Assembly (NCBI GenBank): GCA_000697335.1
Contig: JNEM01006395.1
Coordinates: 1-12,691, forward strand
DNA: 12,691 nucleotides
From: Conidiobolus incongruus B7586
Lineage: Eukaryota; Entomophthoromycota; Entomophthoromycetes; Entomophthorales; Conidiobolaceae
Direction: 5' to 3'
Shown here: in pieces, positions 1 to 9,341 of the stretch
Numbering within the stretch: position 1 is the stretch's first letter
Layout of the letters: each line of letters begins with the position of its first letter
Translations under genes and position numbers: made by a program
The notes under the pieces: generated by a model
The model's database searches: none
Told to the model about the DNA's origin: nothing
The model's input: only the letters and a program-made list of their open reading frames with translations

Positions 1-563
1 ATTTGATTTCAAATAAGTCTCGTTATTCAAAATTTTGAGTAGCATTCCAGAAAGTGAAGTAATTCAAATTTAAATAAAAATTTTACTTAATAAAAAGTTT
101 ATTAAATTTGAATGATATTTCATTATTAAATATCCTTTTGTATAAATAATTATAGCAATGTCAAGGTTTAAAATAAATTTAGATTTCAATTGATTAAGCA
201 ATGATCACAAACTTTAATTTATATTTAGAGTTAGTAAATTAATATGTGAATTTATATTTATTATATTATTAGAATTATATTTGTTTTAAATAACTTGATT
301 ATTATCATAATAATAAATTATTGAGCATATTTTTATACCTTTTTTCTTTGTAAATATATGAAAATTACGTTATTGCATTGATAAGTTTATATGAATTTTT
401 TAATAATCCAGATATTTAAAAAATGTTTACTTTGAACATAATATTAATTGGAAATAGTTATATCAAGCTTATATTGAAATTGAGTATATTAAAACATGTG
501 ATATATTTACTCTATCATCTCTCTTTGATATAAATTAAAATAATTTTTTAAAGTATTATAACT

Positions 564-598
<35 letters not shown>

Positions 599-1313
599 CA
601 TTAATTCAAGCATTTTGTCAACAAAAAGATATCAAAATTTTAAGATTTAGATTGTTGGGATAATTAGTTCATGATTCAAATAACAAGTTATGATAGGTCA
701 TTAAATGATTTTGTACATATCACAAATTTTTTCATCTGATATAAATCAACCAATACCAATATATTAAAAAAATTTCCATATACTTATGAATTTTATTTAT
801 TTGTCATTTTTTGTAGTTGTTTAAAAACTTTGATAAAATCATTTTAAAATTAGAAATTTAATATATTAAATGAGGCTAACTTTGTAGTGATTGAACATAC
901 ATCTCTTTCAAGATAAAATACGTCACCCTAATTTCAAAATGCAATTTTTAGTAAAATTATTTGGAATAATTTGGTTTGACCAGAAAATAAAATTTTCTTT
1001 ATATATTTCATCATTTGCAAAATTTTTTCATCAAGGTTGAGCAAAATTAATTTAGAGAAGGTGTATATTGGTAAATATTGATCTATATTGAAAATTGGTA
1101 ATAAAACATCCCATAATAGTAAGATTTGAAGGTACCATATTAAATTGTATATTTCAGAGTAAAATTCGATTATCAGTAATGAATGCATAATTAATTATAT
1201 TTAACTTATTTTATTATCATTAAAATATCATTTAAATATTTTAGGAATATTATTAATTAAATACTTAAGCATTATTAAATACACCGTTGATTTGCCTTTA
1301 ATTTCGATTGAGT
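1..1313. other. AT-rich upstream intergenic region
   Basis: I see no supportable gene here. The DNA is very AT-rich, all frames are broken by stops, and nothing shows a conserved motif. A minus-strand open frame at 934-1188 translates to a mostly Leu/Ile/Phe/Lys string of the kind that AT-rich DNA gives by chance. The only clear structure is the AAT microsatellite listed separately. The last part must hold the MSH6 promoter and 5' leader, but I recognise no TATA box or other site that stands out from the AT background. Confidence 0.75.
565..598. repeat. (TAA)n trinucleotide microsatellite
   Basis: About eleven uninterrupted TAA/AAT units run head to tail. The tract lies in non-coding DNA about 700 bases upstream of MSH6. 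Such tracts are common in AT-rich genomes and tend to vary in length. Confidence 0.97.
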
Positions 1314-1772
1314 ATGACAGATAAAGTTTTCGATTTATCAGACGAACAAAATAAACAAATTGAAGAAAATAGAAAGAAAGCTTTAGAAAGAAAAAATCAA
1401 ACTCAATCAGGCTCTAATACTAAGATTACCAGTCCTTTTTTTGGTGCCAATCAGTTTAATTCAAATAGCAATACTTTGACAGCCGAAGAATTACAAATGA
1501 TTGAAGAAAAGAGAAAACAGGCTTTAGAAAGACAAGCCAAGTCAAAGGGTTCAAATACAAAAACTTCCGTTCAAAAGTCTATTTTACACTACTTTAAACC
1601 TCAAAGTACTCCTACCAAATCCAATCCTTCAGCATCGAATACCACTCCTACAAAGCCCTCAGTCCAATCCAATGGTATACAATCAAACCACAAAGTAGAG
1701 CCTAGTCCTTCTATTACACTATCATCAAACTCACGATTCCAAAAACCCGCAATAATCCACAATGAAGATACG
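1314..1772 (+). other. MSH6: MSH6 N-terminal tether: two RPA-binding-like helices and a PIP box
   Basis: Exon 1 encodes 153 residues of Ser/Asn/Thr/Pro-rich, probably disordered chain with three short motifs. Residues 8-26 ([19 protein letters not shown]) and 55-73 ([19 protein letters not shown]) are clear copies of one another. Both resemble the SMARCAL1 N-terminal helix that binds the winged-helix domain of RPA32, a motif also found in XPA and UNG2. Residues 87-94 (QKSILHYF, bases 1572-1595) fit the PCNA-interacting consensus Q-x-x-[ILM]-x-x-[FY]-[FY], which MSH6 proteins usually carry near the N-terminus. That both RPA and PCNA are bound is inference from the motifs. The frame stays open across the splice into exon 2, so these motifs belong to MSH6 and not to a separate gene. 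Confidence 0.78.
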
Positions 1773-4700
1773 GTATTTTAATTTATATCAATTTATAAAA
1801 CATATACTAACAGTGGAAATAGAAAATGGATATTGATTCAGACGATGATATTTCATTACCCACAATGAGTCGTAGAGCAAAGAGAACAATTAATTACAAC
1901 GAAAATGAGAGTGATTCTGATGATAATAGTATGTTATTAACTCACTAATACACAAATCATTATGTGTTAACTCAATTTACCAAGGTTCCAATGCGCAATC
2001 CCTCAAGAAGAAATATAAAGATGAAGATGATGATGAATTTGAAATTGATAAAGAAAGTAAATCAATGAGTAAATAATTGATTAAAATATTGCTAATTATA
2101 CATTTAGCATTATCTTTCATGGATGAAATTGACCTAGATGATAACTTTTTGGAGGATGAAAAACCTAAATCTAAGCCTAAGCCTATGTCAACTCCTACTA
2201 AAACTTTTACTAGCAATTCTCAGTTTAGCGCTGGTTGGTTAGATGTAATTTTTATGAAATACCCTTATTTAGTAATAGTTTTACTTATTGGCTTCTTTAG
2301 AGTTTCAAATCTGCTGAAAAATCCAAATCTAACTCTGAACCAGTAAAAGTCGTAGCTACTAATACTCAATCTAAGGTAATAAAATATAAAATTCTTATTA
2401 AAAATTGATTATTAAACATCAATTTTTTCAAAGATAAACTTTGGATCGTCAAGTAGCCAAAAAACCGGAAACAATGAGAAAAATGAAGAACGCTACCCAT
2501 GGTTGGTTGATGTCAGAGATGCCAATGGCCGTCGTCCATCAGATCCTGAATACGATTCACGCACCCTTTTTATCCCAGATGCAGCCTACCGAAAGTTTAC
2601 ACCTTTCGAAAAGCAGTTTTGGGACATTAAAAAAGAAAATTACAATACAGTTATATTCTTCAAAAAGGGAAAGTTTTATGAATTATACGAAAATGACGCG
2701 GATATCGGTCATCAAAAATTCGATTTAAAGTTGACTGATCGTGTTAATATGAAAATGGTTGGAGTTCCAGAAACTTCACTTGATTTCTGGGCTTCTAAAT
2801 TCATTGCCATTGGATATAAAGTTGGTAAGGTTGAACAAATGGAAACTGCTGTTGGTAAATCCATTAGGGAAAGGGATACAGCTTCAAAGGTACAGAATTT
2901 ATTACATTATCCTTCTATAATATTTAATGACTTAATCCTTGTATTTTTAGAAAAACAATGTCATTGAACGTAAATTGACTACCATTTTAAGTGCCAGTAC
3001 CTTGGTTGATCTCGGGTTATTGACCAGTGATATGGCTGTTTATTGTATGGCTATAAAGGTATAATTATGAAGTGATTTGTTTTCATAGAATTCTCACTTA
3101 GGATGTTAGGAACAAATCAATCCCAATGGATCAGGTGGTAAATTTGGTATTGCTTTCGTTGATGCGGCAGCTGCAGAGTTCCATTTGGCTTCTTTGGAAG
3201 ATGATGAGAATTTCACCAAATTTGAAACTTTAATTCTACAGGTTCAACCCACTGAAATTATTTATGCTAAAGTAATATCACCTTATTCATGTTAACTCAA
3301 TTCGTATTTAATCAATGTTCTGTTTAGGGATCTCTCAGTTTGAATACCTTAAGATGTTTAAGAAATAATTGTCCCAATTTAACCATGTAATATTATAATT
3401 TATTAACAATTTAATTTTATATTAATTCTTGATTTAGGACACCTATTACTCCAAACAAAGAATTTTGGGATGCCAATAGAACCATTGAAGAATTTGAAAA
3501 AATGAATTATTTTGGAGATGATAGAGGTAATTCTTAGCATAATTAATTTAATTTTTATATTAACTTAAGTAATTAGATCAATGGCCCACTTCCTTCCTTG
3601 AATATATGAATGACGAATTGGTCATGTCAGCTTTGGGTGGTTTAACATGGCATTTGAGATATGTAAGTTTACTAATCATTATTTAACTATAAATATTCTC
3701 ATATTTTTTTAGCTCAAACTTGATAAAGACTTATTATCCGTTAAAAATCTGAAAACATTTGATCCTGTAAAGAGCTTTGATACTCTGGTATTAGATGGTC
3801 CTACTCTTAGTAATTTGGAAGTTTTAGCCAATAATATTGACGGAAGTAATGAGGGAACAGTTCATCAGCTGTTGAATCATTGTCTTAGTCCTTTTGGTAT
3901 TATAAAATTTAATCATTTAATATTATCTATTTTTAACATATTATATATATAGGTAAACGTAAATTTAGAAATTGGTTATGCCATCCTTTAAAAGATATCG
4001 AGAAAATCAACGAAAGACTTGATGCCATTGAAGATATCGACAGATTGTACGAATTACAGAGTATTGGTACCAGACTTGGTAACTTCCCTGATTTGGAACG
4101 TTTGATCACCAGAATCCACTCCAATTCTATTAAGGTCAAAGATTTCTTGAGCGTTTTAAAGGGATTCGATGAAGCAATGGTAATCTATTTTATATTAGTT
4201 TAATTTCATTTTTCTTATCAAGTTTAGAAATTATTTGAAGAAATGAAATTACTTCAATCCCAATTCAAGTCCAAGTTGTTAATTCAACTTTGTGAGAATT
4301 TTCCTGATTTGGCTCAAAGATTGTATTATTTTGAACATGCATTTGATCACGATTTAGCTGCTAAAGAAGGTAAATATATATTACGATTTGTCATTTCAAT
4401 ATCTAATTTTGATTACATAGGTGTAATTGTTCCTGTTCCTGGCTCAGATGAAGCATATGACCAAGCTCATCAAGCAGTTATTGATATAGAAAATGAATTC
4501 GAACAATATCTATCCCAAATCAAATCCAAGTTGAAGTAAGACTATTAATCCAATCCTTTTGCCTTACTAAACCATATTTTAGATGTCCCACTATTGAATA
4601 TAAGCATATCGGTAAAGATATTTATCAATTGGAAGTACCAGCTTCAAAACAAGTTCCTAATGATTTTATTAAAAATGGTCAAACTCAGGTAATTTTAGTA

Positions 4701-6160
4701 ATTTTATTTATTAAGAAATTTTTATATAATATATTCCAAATCAATAGAAAGTAAAGAGGTATTACACCCCCAAACTTGAAAACATGGTCAGACGTTATAA
4801 CGAAGCAAAAGAGATCAAATCGAATGCAACAGCTACAGTATTAAATCGACTATGTCAAACCTTTGATAAAGATTACCAGAAATGGTCCAAGATGGTCAGT
4901 TATTTGGCTACACTTGATTGTATCTTTTCATTGGCTAAGAGTAAATCTTTAATGGGAGGTAATCAATTTACCAATATTAAGCTTCAATTCATTAACTTTT
5001 TTATTAGAGCCTTGCGTTCGTCCTCAATTCTTCAATGAATCTAAGAGCTTTTTAGAAGTGAAGGATTTGAGACATCCTTGTGTCGTATCACAGTAATTAC
5101 CCCTATAGATTTCATTCAAAGTAGTGATTAATTTAGTTTTAGAGGAAAAGTGGACTACATTCCCAACGATACTTCTTTAGGAGGAAAGGAACCAGAAATG
5201 ATTTTGTTAACAGGTCCTAACATGGGTGGTAAATCCACATTACTTCGTCAAGTAATTATTATATTTTAAAAAATGAATATTATTTGTTAATCCCTATTAA
5301 ATTAGACTTGTGTTGCTGTAATTATGGCACAATTAGGATGTTTCGTTCCTGCAAGTTCTTGTAAATTAACTATTTTTGATAGAATTTTCACAAGAATTGG
5401 TAATTTAAATATACTATTTATTCATAGCATATTCAATTTACTCAAGTCTTTTAGGCGCTAATGACAATATATTGGCTGGTCAATCTACTTTCATGGTAGA
5501 ATTAAGTGAAACCGCTAAAATTTTAAAGGAAGCTACGAGTCGTTCTTTGGTAATTTTAGATGAATTGGGCAGAGGAACAAGTACTTTTGATGGGTAAGTT
5601 TATTTATAGTTAATTTAATATGTCTATTTATAATTAATATTTATTTTGATAGATATGCAATCGCTTTTTCAGTACTTCACTACTTAACTACTCAAGTTCA
5701 TTGCTTGGGATTATTCTCGACTCATTACGGTATGCTAACAGAGGAAATGAAGGATCAGCCCAACATTTCAATTAAACATATGAAATGCTTGGCTAATCCT
5801 AATCAAAGAGAAGTTACATTTTTATATAAATTAACACCAGGAGCTTGTCCCAAGGTATTATTATAATTCGCTTTATATAATATAATATATTAATGATTAA
5901 TTTTAGAGTTACGGTATGAACGTTGCCAGTATGGCAGGAATACCCGAAAATGTAAATATACTTGCACTCTTCATTTCCCAATAATACTAACATTCTATTT
6001 CATTTAGATTATTGTCAATGCGGAATTAGCAGCACAACAATTTGAAAAAGATCATCAAATTATTGTAGAAAATACCAATTTATCGGAAAGTCAAAACGAA
6101 TATCAATTAAGTTTAATTGAAAAATCGAATTTTGCCAATTTAATGAGAAAATTATTATAA
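1314..6160 (+). CDS. MSH6: DNA mismatch repair protein MSH6 (MutS homologue), 24 exons
   Basis: MSH6 pairs with MSH2 to form MutS-alpha, the nuclear ATPase that binds base-base mismatches and small loops and recruits MutL-alpha. Splicing 23 short introns gives about 1,206 residues, a normal length for the family. After a disordered N-terminus the order is: mismatch-binding domain with the Phe-X-Glu wedge (FYE, near residue 364) inside [16 protein letters not shown]; connector, lever and clamp regions (exons 7-18); then the ATPase with Walker [10 protein letters not shown], a signature region [11 protein letters not shown], Walker [11 protein letters not shown], and the STHY switch. It ends in the helical NLMRKLL. 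The start is the first ATG of the open frame; a TTG six bases earlier is not a plausible eukaryotic start. Residues that tell MSH6 from other MutS homologues ([20 protein letters not shown]) make the family call firm. No key catalytic residue is missing, so the gene looks functional. Confidence 0.96.
1823..2501 (+). other. MSH6: MSH6 charged linker with fungal-type basic/acidic patch
   Basis: Exons 2-5 and the first codons of exon 6 encode a low-complexity linker. It has an acidic run (MDIDSDDD), a basic-then-acidic patch ([18 protein letters not shown]) that resembles the KRR-x-x-Y-x-E-S-D patch common in fungal MSH6 linkers, then Glu/Asp/Lys and Ser/Thr/Pro stretches. The basic cluster could serve as a nuclear localisation signal or DNA contact; this is inference. 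The acceptors of introns 2 and 5 are AAG instead of TAG, so boundaries here are less certain than elsewhere. Confidence 0.7.
5143..6160 (+). other. MSH6: MSH6 ATPase domain
   Basis: Exons 19-24 encode the ABC-type ATPase of MutS proteins. Walker A ([10 protein letters not shown]) is at 5213-5239 with the catalytic lysine present. The following segment [14 protein letters not shown] packs behind it. The ST-x-x-x-E-x-SE signature is in exon 21, Walker B ends in the Asp-Glu pair of [12 protein letters not shown] at the end of exon 21, and the STHY histidine is at 5717-5728. The dimer-contacting helix follows with [13 protein letters not shown] in exons 22-23. All motifs are intact, in line with an active enzyme. 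Confidence 0.95.
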
Positions 6161-6853
6161 CAAATATAGGTATTAATAAACTTACTTGGAAAATTTATAA
6201 TTATTTTCAAAATATTATTTCCAGTTTATTTGTATAAATATTTGATATTATATAACAAAATAAAATAATTTTTGTTTAGGTTTTATTCACATATGAAAAT
6301 TATTCAAAGTTTAAAAAATTCAATTGTTTATTATTGAATTATTTTTTAACACTAAAATGTTAGAATTCTAAAAAATATTGTATTTATGGTTATATATATA
6401 TTCAATCCATCATAAAATAATATGCAATGATTTTAAATATAAAATGTAATATATAACTTTAGAATATATTGACAATTTCAAGTAATTAATTTTGTCCAAA
6501 GTTTAATCATTGAATTGATTTATCCCGTTTAATTTGTTATAAATTAATTTATAATAAAAATCACTTCGAAAAATGATTATTTCATTAGTATTGATATTAG
6601 TATTTATTTTATTTTTTTTAAATTTAATAATTGCTCAAAAATAAATTTCAAAGTATAACTAAATGTTATAATAATAAAAATCTCAATTAAATAAATTCAA
6701 ATAAACCCATAACTAAAAAATTCTAATTAAATTATAAATTAGACTTTAGAAAAATAAACATTATAAAAAGTGGTCTCAACAATTTATTAATTATACTTTA
6801 TCATTATTAAATCATTAGTTTTTTACCCATTTTTCTATAAAAACATTATAGAT
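6161..6853. other. Intergenic spacer MSH6-NAA50
   Basis: This AT-rich spacer holds the MSH6 3' end and the NAA50 promoter. No coding potential is visible. Two AT-rich inverted repeats occur: a hairpin with arms at about 6317-6324 and 6333-6340 flanked by A and T runs, and an 18-base perfect palindrome at 6537-6554. Both are the sort of structure expected at this composition. I see no polyadenylation signal that is distinct from background. Confidence 0.7.
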
Positions 6854-7372
6854 ATGTTAGGTAAAGAAGACGAAGAGAGAGTCCAATTTCAAGTTAACTT
6901 AGTCAAAGTAACCAGTGAAAATATAATGAAGTTAAAGAGGTTAAACAGTTTATTATTTCCTGTAACATACGGTGAAAAGTTTTATAAAAGACTATTAAAT
7001 TTGGAGAGTGAAGCTTATTTAGCTTATTGGGACGAGAAATGTATTGGAGCGGTTTGTTTTCGAAAGGAAGTCATCCCTACAGATCTCGATATTAAGGAAG
7101 AAGAGAGAAAATATCAACTATATATTATGACACTCGGGGTTTTGTCAGTTTATCGTCAGAGTGGTGTAGGCTCTGCGCTCTTGGACAAAGTGCTGGAGGC
7201 GGGGATGGAGGACCCTTCAGTGACGGGTGTGAATTTACACGTACAAGTGAATAACCAAGTAGCAATAGATTTTTATAAAAAATTCGGGTTTATAATATCG
7301 CATATTTGTCATAATTATTATATTAGGTTGGATCCTGCTGATGCTTATGTATTATATAAAAAATTAAATTAG
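6854..7372 (+). CDS. NAA50: N-alpha-acetyltransferase NAA50 (San/Nat5 type, GNAT fold)
   Basis: This 172-residue, single-exon protein matches the usual NAA50 length (human about 169). NAA50 transfers acetyl from acetyl-CoA to nascent N-termini beginning Met plus a hydrophobic residue, and commonly sits with the ribosome-bound NAA10/NAA15 complex. Seen here: the substrate-pocket segment FPVTY (residues 35-39), the LYIMTLG strand with the catalytic-position Tyr90, the acetyl-CoA loop R-Q-S-G-V-G (101-106), LHVQ with the catalytic-position His129, AIDFYKKFGF (137-146), NYY (154-156) and the family tail RLDPADAYVL. All key residues are kept, so activity is likely. Budding-yeast Nat5 is divergent; this protein reads closer to the animal/plant type. 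An extra acidic insertion lies at about residues 72-86. The start is the first in-frame ATG, giving about ten residues ahead of the fold. Confidence 0.95.
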   Translation: MLGKEDEERVQFQVNLVKVTSENIMKLKRLNSLLFPVTYGEKFYKRLLNLESEAYLAYWDEKCIGAVCFRKEVIPTDLDIKEEERKYQLYIMTLGVLSVYRQSGVGSALLDKVLEAGMEDPSVTGVNLHVQVNNQVAIDFYKKFGFIISHICHNYYIRLDPADAYVLYKKLN

Positions 7373-8119
7373 TCTGCTTTTTTATTTTAAATTAGTTATT
7401 TGATATGTATTATTCAATTTATTGGGAATATAATTTCTTTATTTTTCAACTTATTCATATTAAAATTTAATTTGATAAATAATCAGATTTTCCTGAAAAT
7501 AAACAAAAATAGGTGTTATTGGTAGTATTTTGTCTAGATATGTTCATTAATTTAGATCATTAAATAATCTAACAATATAAGCACCAATTAATAATATTAT
7601 TTCATTAATGAGTATATAATTTGAAAAATATTTTTAATACTCAATTTGTGATAACTAATAATTCTCTGTATTGTTTTTAGCTGATTATAGTTAAAGTATT
7701 TTCATCATATTATAACTATTGATTTTAGAGTATAAGGAATGTTATAATTTCAACCAATTGACAATATTGAAATATTGATCAAAAATTTAGATTTCCAGTG
7801 ATCTATTTTATTAAGTCGCTAAAATTATTAAATATTTTTAATTTTTATATTAATCACCAAGTTTTACAATAATGATATTTGTAATCAACTATTCGAAATT
7901 TAATTAACTTCAGGTATTTTCACCAAATGATATATAAAATGTTGCTTTGGGTTGTCTCTTTTTTGTTTATTTCAGGCTATATAATAGAATTTTGAATTAC
8001 AATATACATAATAAATATTAAGTATTTCAATAATAAAAATACTTGGAATTAGACTGATTGCAAAACTAACAGCGTATTTCAATAAAAAATTTAGTTTGAA
8101 ATCTATCATAAACATATAA
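7373..8119. other. Intergenic spacer downstream of NAA50
   Basis: AT-rich DNA without a supportable gene. A very short hydrophobic reading (MLLWVVSFLFISGYIIEF) near 7941 resembles a signal peptide but stops after 18 codons and has no convincing splice into anything downstream. I see no repeats or RNA genes. Confidence 0.7.
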
Positions 8120-8650
8120 ATGTCACACCTGCAACAACTTGACTACAACCAACACCACTTATAAAAGGAAATGGTTCTTGGCCATAAGATTTGTTTGAAC
8201 CCTTTACAACCATCTAAGCTCAACTCAATTCAATTAGCTATCACAATTCATTCTCCTACTATTATAGATATTTATACACCAATAAAACTCGAACAAACAT
8301 CAGTTGTTAGTATTATGAATATACTAATATCAAAAACATCATGAATACAGTGCAACTCATTAATGTACCCTAACAGCCATGCAGTTGCAATTTAGCAATT
8401 CTGTTGGCTAGTCAACTAGTAGAGCATTCACCATTAATAATAAGTAGTTTAATCCCAGTTATTGTGACCCAAATTATTTGGAATATCCATATAATCACTT
8501 TTAATCAGTTCTTTACTACTACAATAAATATGAATTCAATGGTATTTTGGAATAAAACATTATGATATAAAACTTCTTAATAAAAACTTAAGTATTACAC
8601 TGTATCGATGTTTTTGATTTTACCAAAGCTTTGGTTTCATTTTCATAACT
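8120..8650. other. Less AT-rich island of unknown origin
   Basis: The base composition changes here: the stretch is visibly richer in C and less AT-rich than the DNA on either side. Several frames stay open longer than the surroundings allow. One + strand frame runs from an ATG at 8120 to about 8341 with a single internal stop, and another is open from about 8374 to 8562. A minus-strand frame also reads plausibly. No frame wins clearly, and I recognise no protein family. It may be the remains of a gene or mobile sequence, or simply DNA of different origin. I cannot assign a function. Confidence 0.35.
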
Positions 8651-8827
8651 TCAGTAAGTATTAATTAAAATTAACCTAATCAGAATAAAAATAACAAATT
8701 TTTAATATCTTATGAATATTGAACAGGAAACTTATTAGTTAAATTAACTATTTTATCACAAATATTATATTCCTTATGAAGAATTGCTTTTCTTTAATTT
8801 ATTGATTGAATATTAAATCGAAATGGC

Positions 8828-9341
8828 TAGGTCATATTCACAGAAAGTAAGAATAAACAAGGAAGCAAGTAACTACTTTCCGAAGTTGATAAAGCCAAGC
8901 AACAAGACCCAAAGCCACAACTTCCAGAAACTAAAAATGCTGTAAAACTAGCTCAGAAGGAGAAGCGAAGCAAACTTTAGAAACAGGAGCGAAAGGCTGA
9001 GAAGTCGCCAAGAAGGAACAGGCTTCCGAATTGGGTGTTACTGGATAACAAGCAAGTAATAAACATGCTAATAAAACTAAAAAGGCTAAAACAACAAAAT
9101 CAACTACCTATTTACGATTCTACAAAGATTAATCAAGTGCAAAAATATGATGAATCTGAAAACAAAACTAAAAGCCATGTCAAATTACAGGGACAAAAGC
9201 CTGAATCAACTCAATAGGCTAACTATTTCGACATACCAATCTTTAAAACACCACATAAATTGATTGATATTATTCAAATTTTCAAAGATTTAAATCTTCA
9301 AATCGATTAGGCTGTCAATTTGTAAGATAATTACTCAAAAT
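8828..9341 (+). pseudogene. Decayed coding sequence, possibly the eIF2B delta N-terminal region
   Basis: One frame from 8831 to 9341 covers about 170 codons with about five internal stops, all TAA or TAG. It starts VIFTESKNKQGSK, then gives SEVDKAKQQDPKPQLPETKN and a Lys/Arg/Glu helix (KLAQKEKRSKL, KQERKAEK). From about 9005 to 9150 the +1-shifted frame reads better (AKKEQASELGVTG, then Lys/Thr/Ala-rich), which suggests at least two small indels. After 9217 the first frame resumes (ANYFDIPIFKTPHKL, then a segment with IDxAVNL). The basic coiled stretch followed by a compact segment recalls the lysine-rich N-terminus of eIF2B delta (yeast Gcd2) and its later I-H-P-A-V region. The resemblance is by eye and weak. 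No promoter, clean start or splice pattern supports a living gene. It could instead be any Lys-rich protein remnant. Confidence 0.4.

Larger units (their letters stand above)
1314..6160 (+). other. MSH6: Exon map of MSH6
   Basis: Exons placed by GT/AG sites that keep frame and family similarity: 1314-1772, 1823-1928, 1985-2056 (or to 2068), 2108-2244, 2301-2375, 2434-2889, 2951-3058, 3110-3271, 3328-3386, 3438-3526, 3577-3662, 3713-3896, 3953-4179, 4228-4369, 4421-4535, 4583-4688, 4748-4958, 5008-5092, 5143-5251, 5306-5399, 5455-5593, 5653-5854, 5907-5951, 6008-6160. Exons 6-24 are supported by continuous MutS similarity. Exons 2-5 lie in a poorly conserved charged linker and rest on frame and splice signals only. 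Introns run about 47-61 bases. Most acceptors are TAG, but introns 2 and 5 end in AAG. Introns 1 and 23 contain TACTAAC (1805-1811 and 5985-5991) and intron 15 contains TACTAAA. Confidence 0.85.

Noticed and set aside
934-1188. Minus-strand 84-codon open frame upstream of MSH6
   Set aside because: Composition is the Leu/Ile/Phe/Lys mix produced by AT-rich DNA; no motif, and no conserved pattern.
1977-2216. Minus-strand open frame rich in serine over the MSH6 linker
   Set aside because: It is the antisense shadow of the Glu/Asp/Lys-rich linker codons of MSH6.
2077-2346. Continuous + frame reading through intron 4 with a hydrophobic segment that looks like a membrane helix
   Set aside because: The hydrophobic stretch is intron 4; removing 2245-2300 gives a hydrophilic linker in frame with exon 5.
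3933-4139. Minus-strand open frame over MSH6 exon 13
   Set aside because: Antisense shadow of a clearly conserved MutS exon.
6537-6554. Perfect 18-base AT palindrome as a possible regulatory site
   Set aside because: Made of A and T only in very AT-rich DNA, so chance is a sufficient explanation.
8400-8475. tRNA-like sequence: a D-arm resemblance (GGCTAGTCAACTAGTAGAGC) followed by a TTTAATC loop-like stretch
   Set aside because: No acceptor stem, anticodon stem or T stem pairs properly, and the spacing between the parts is wrong. It is best seen as chance.
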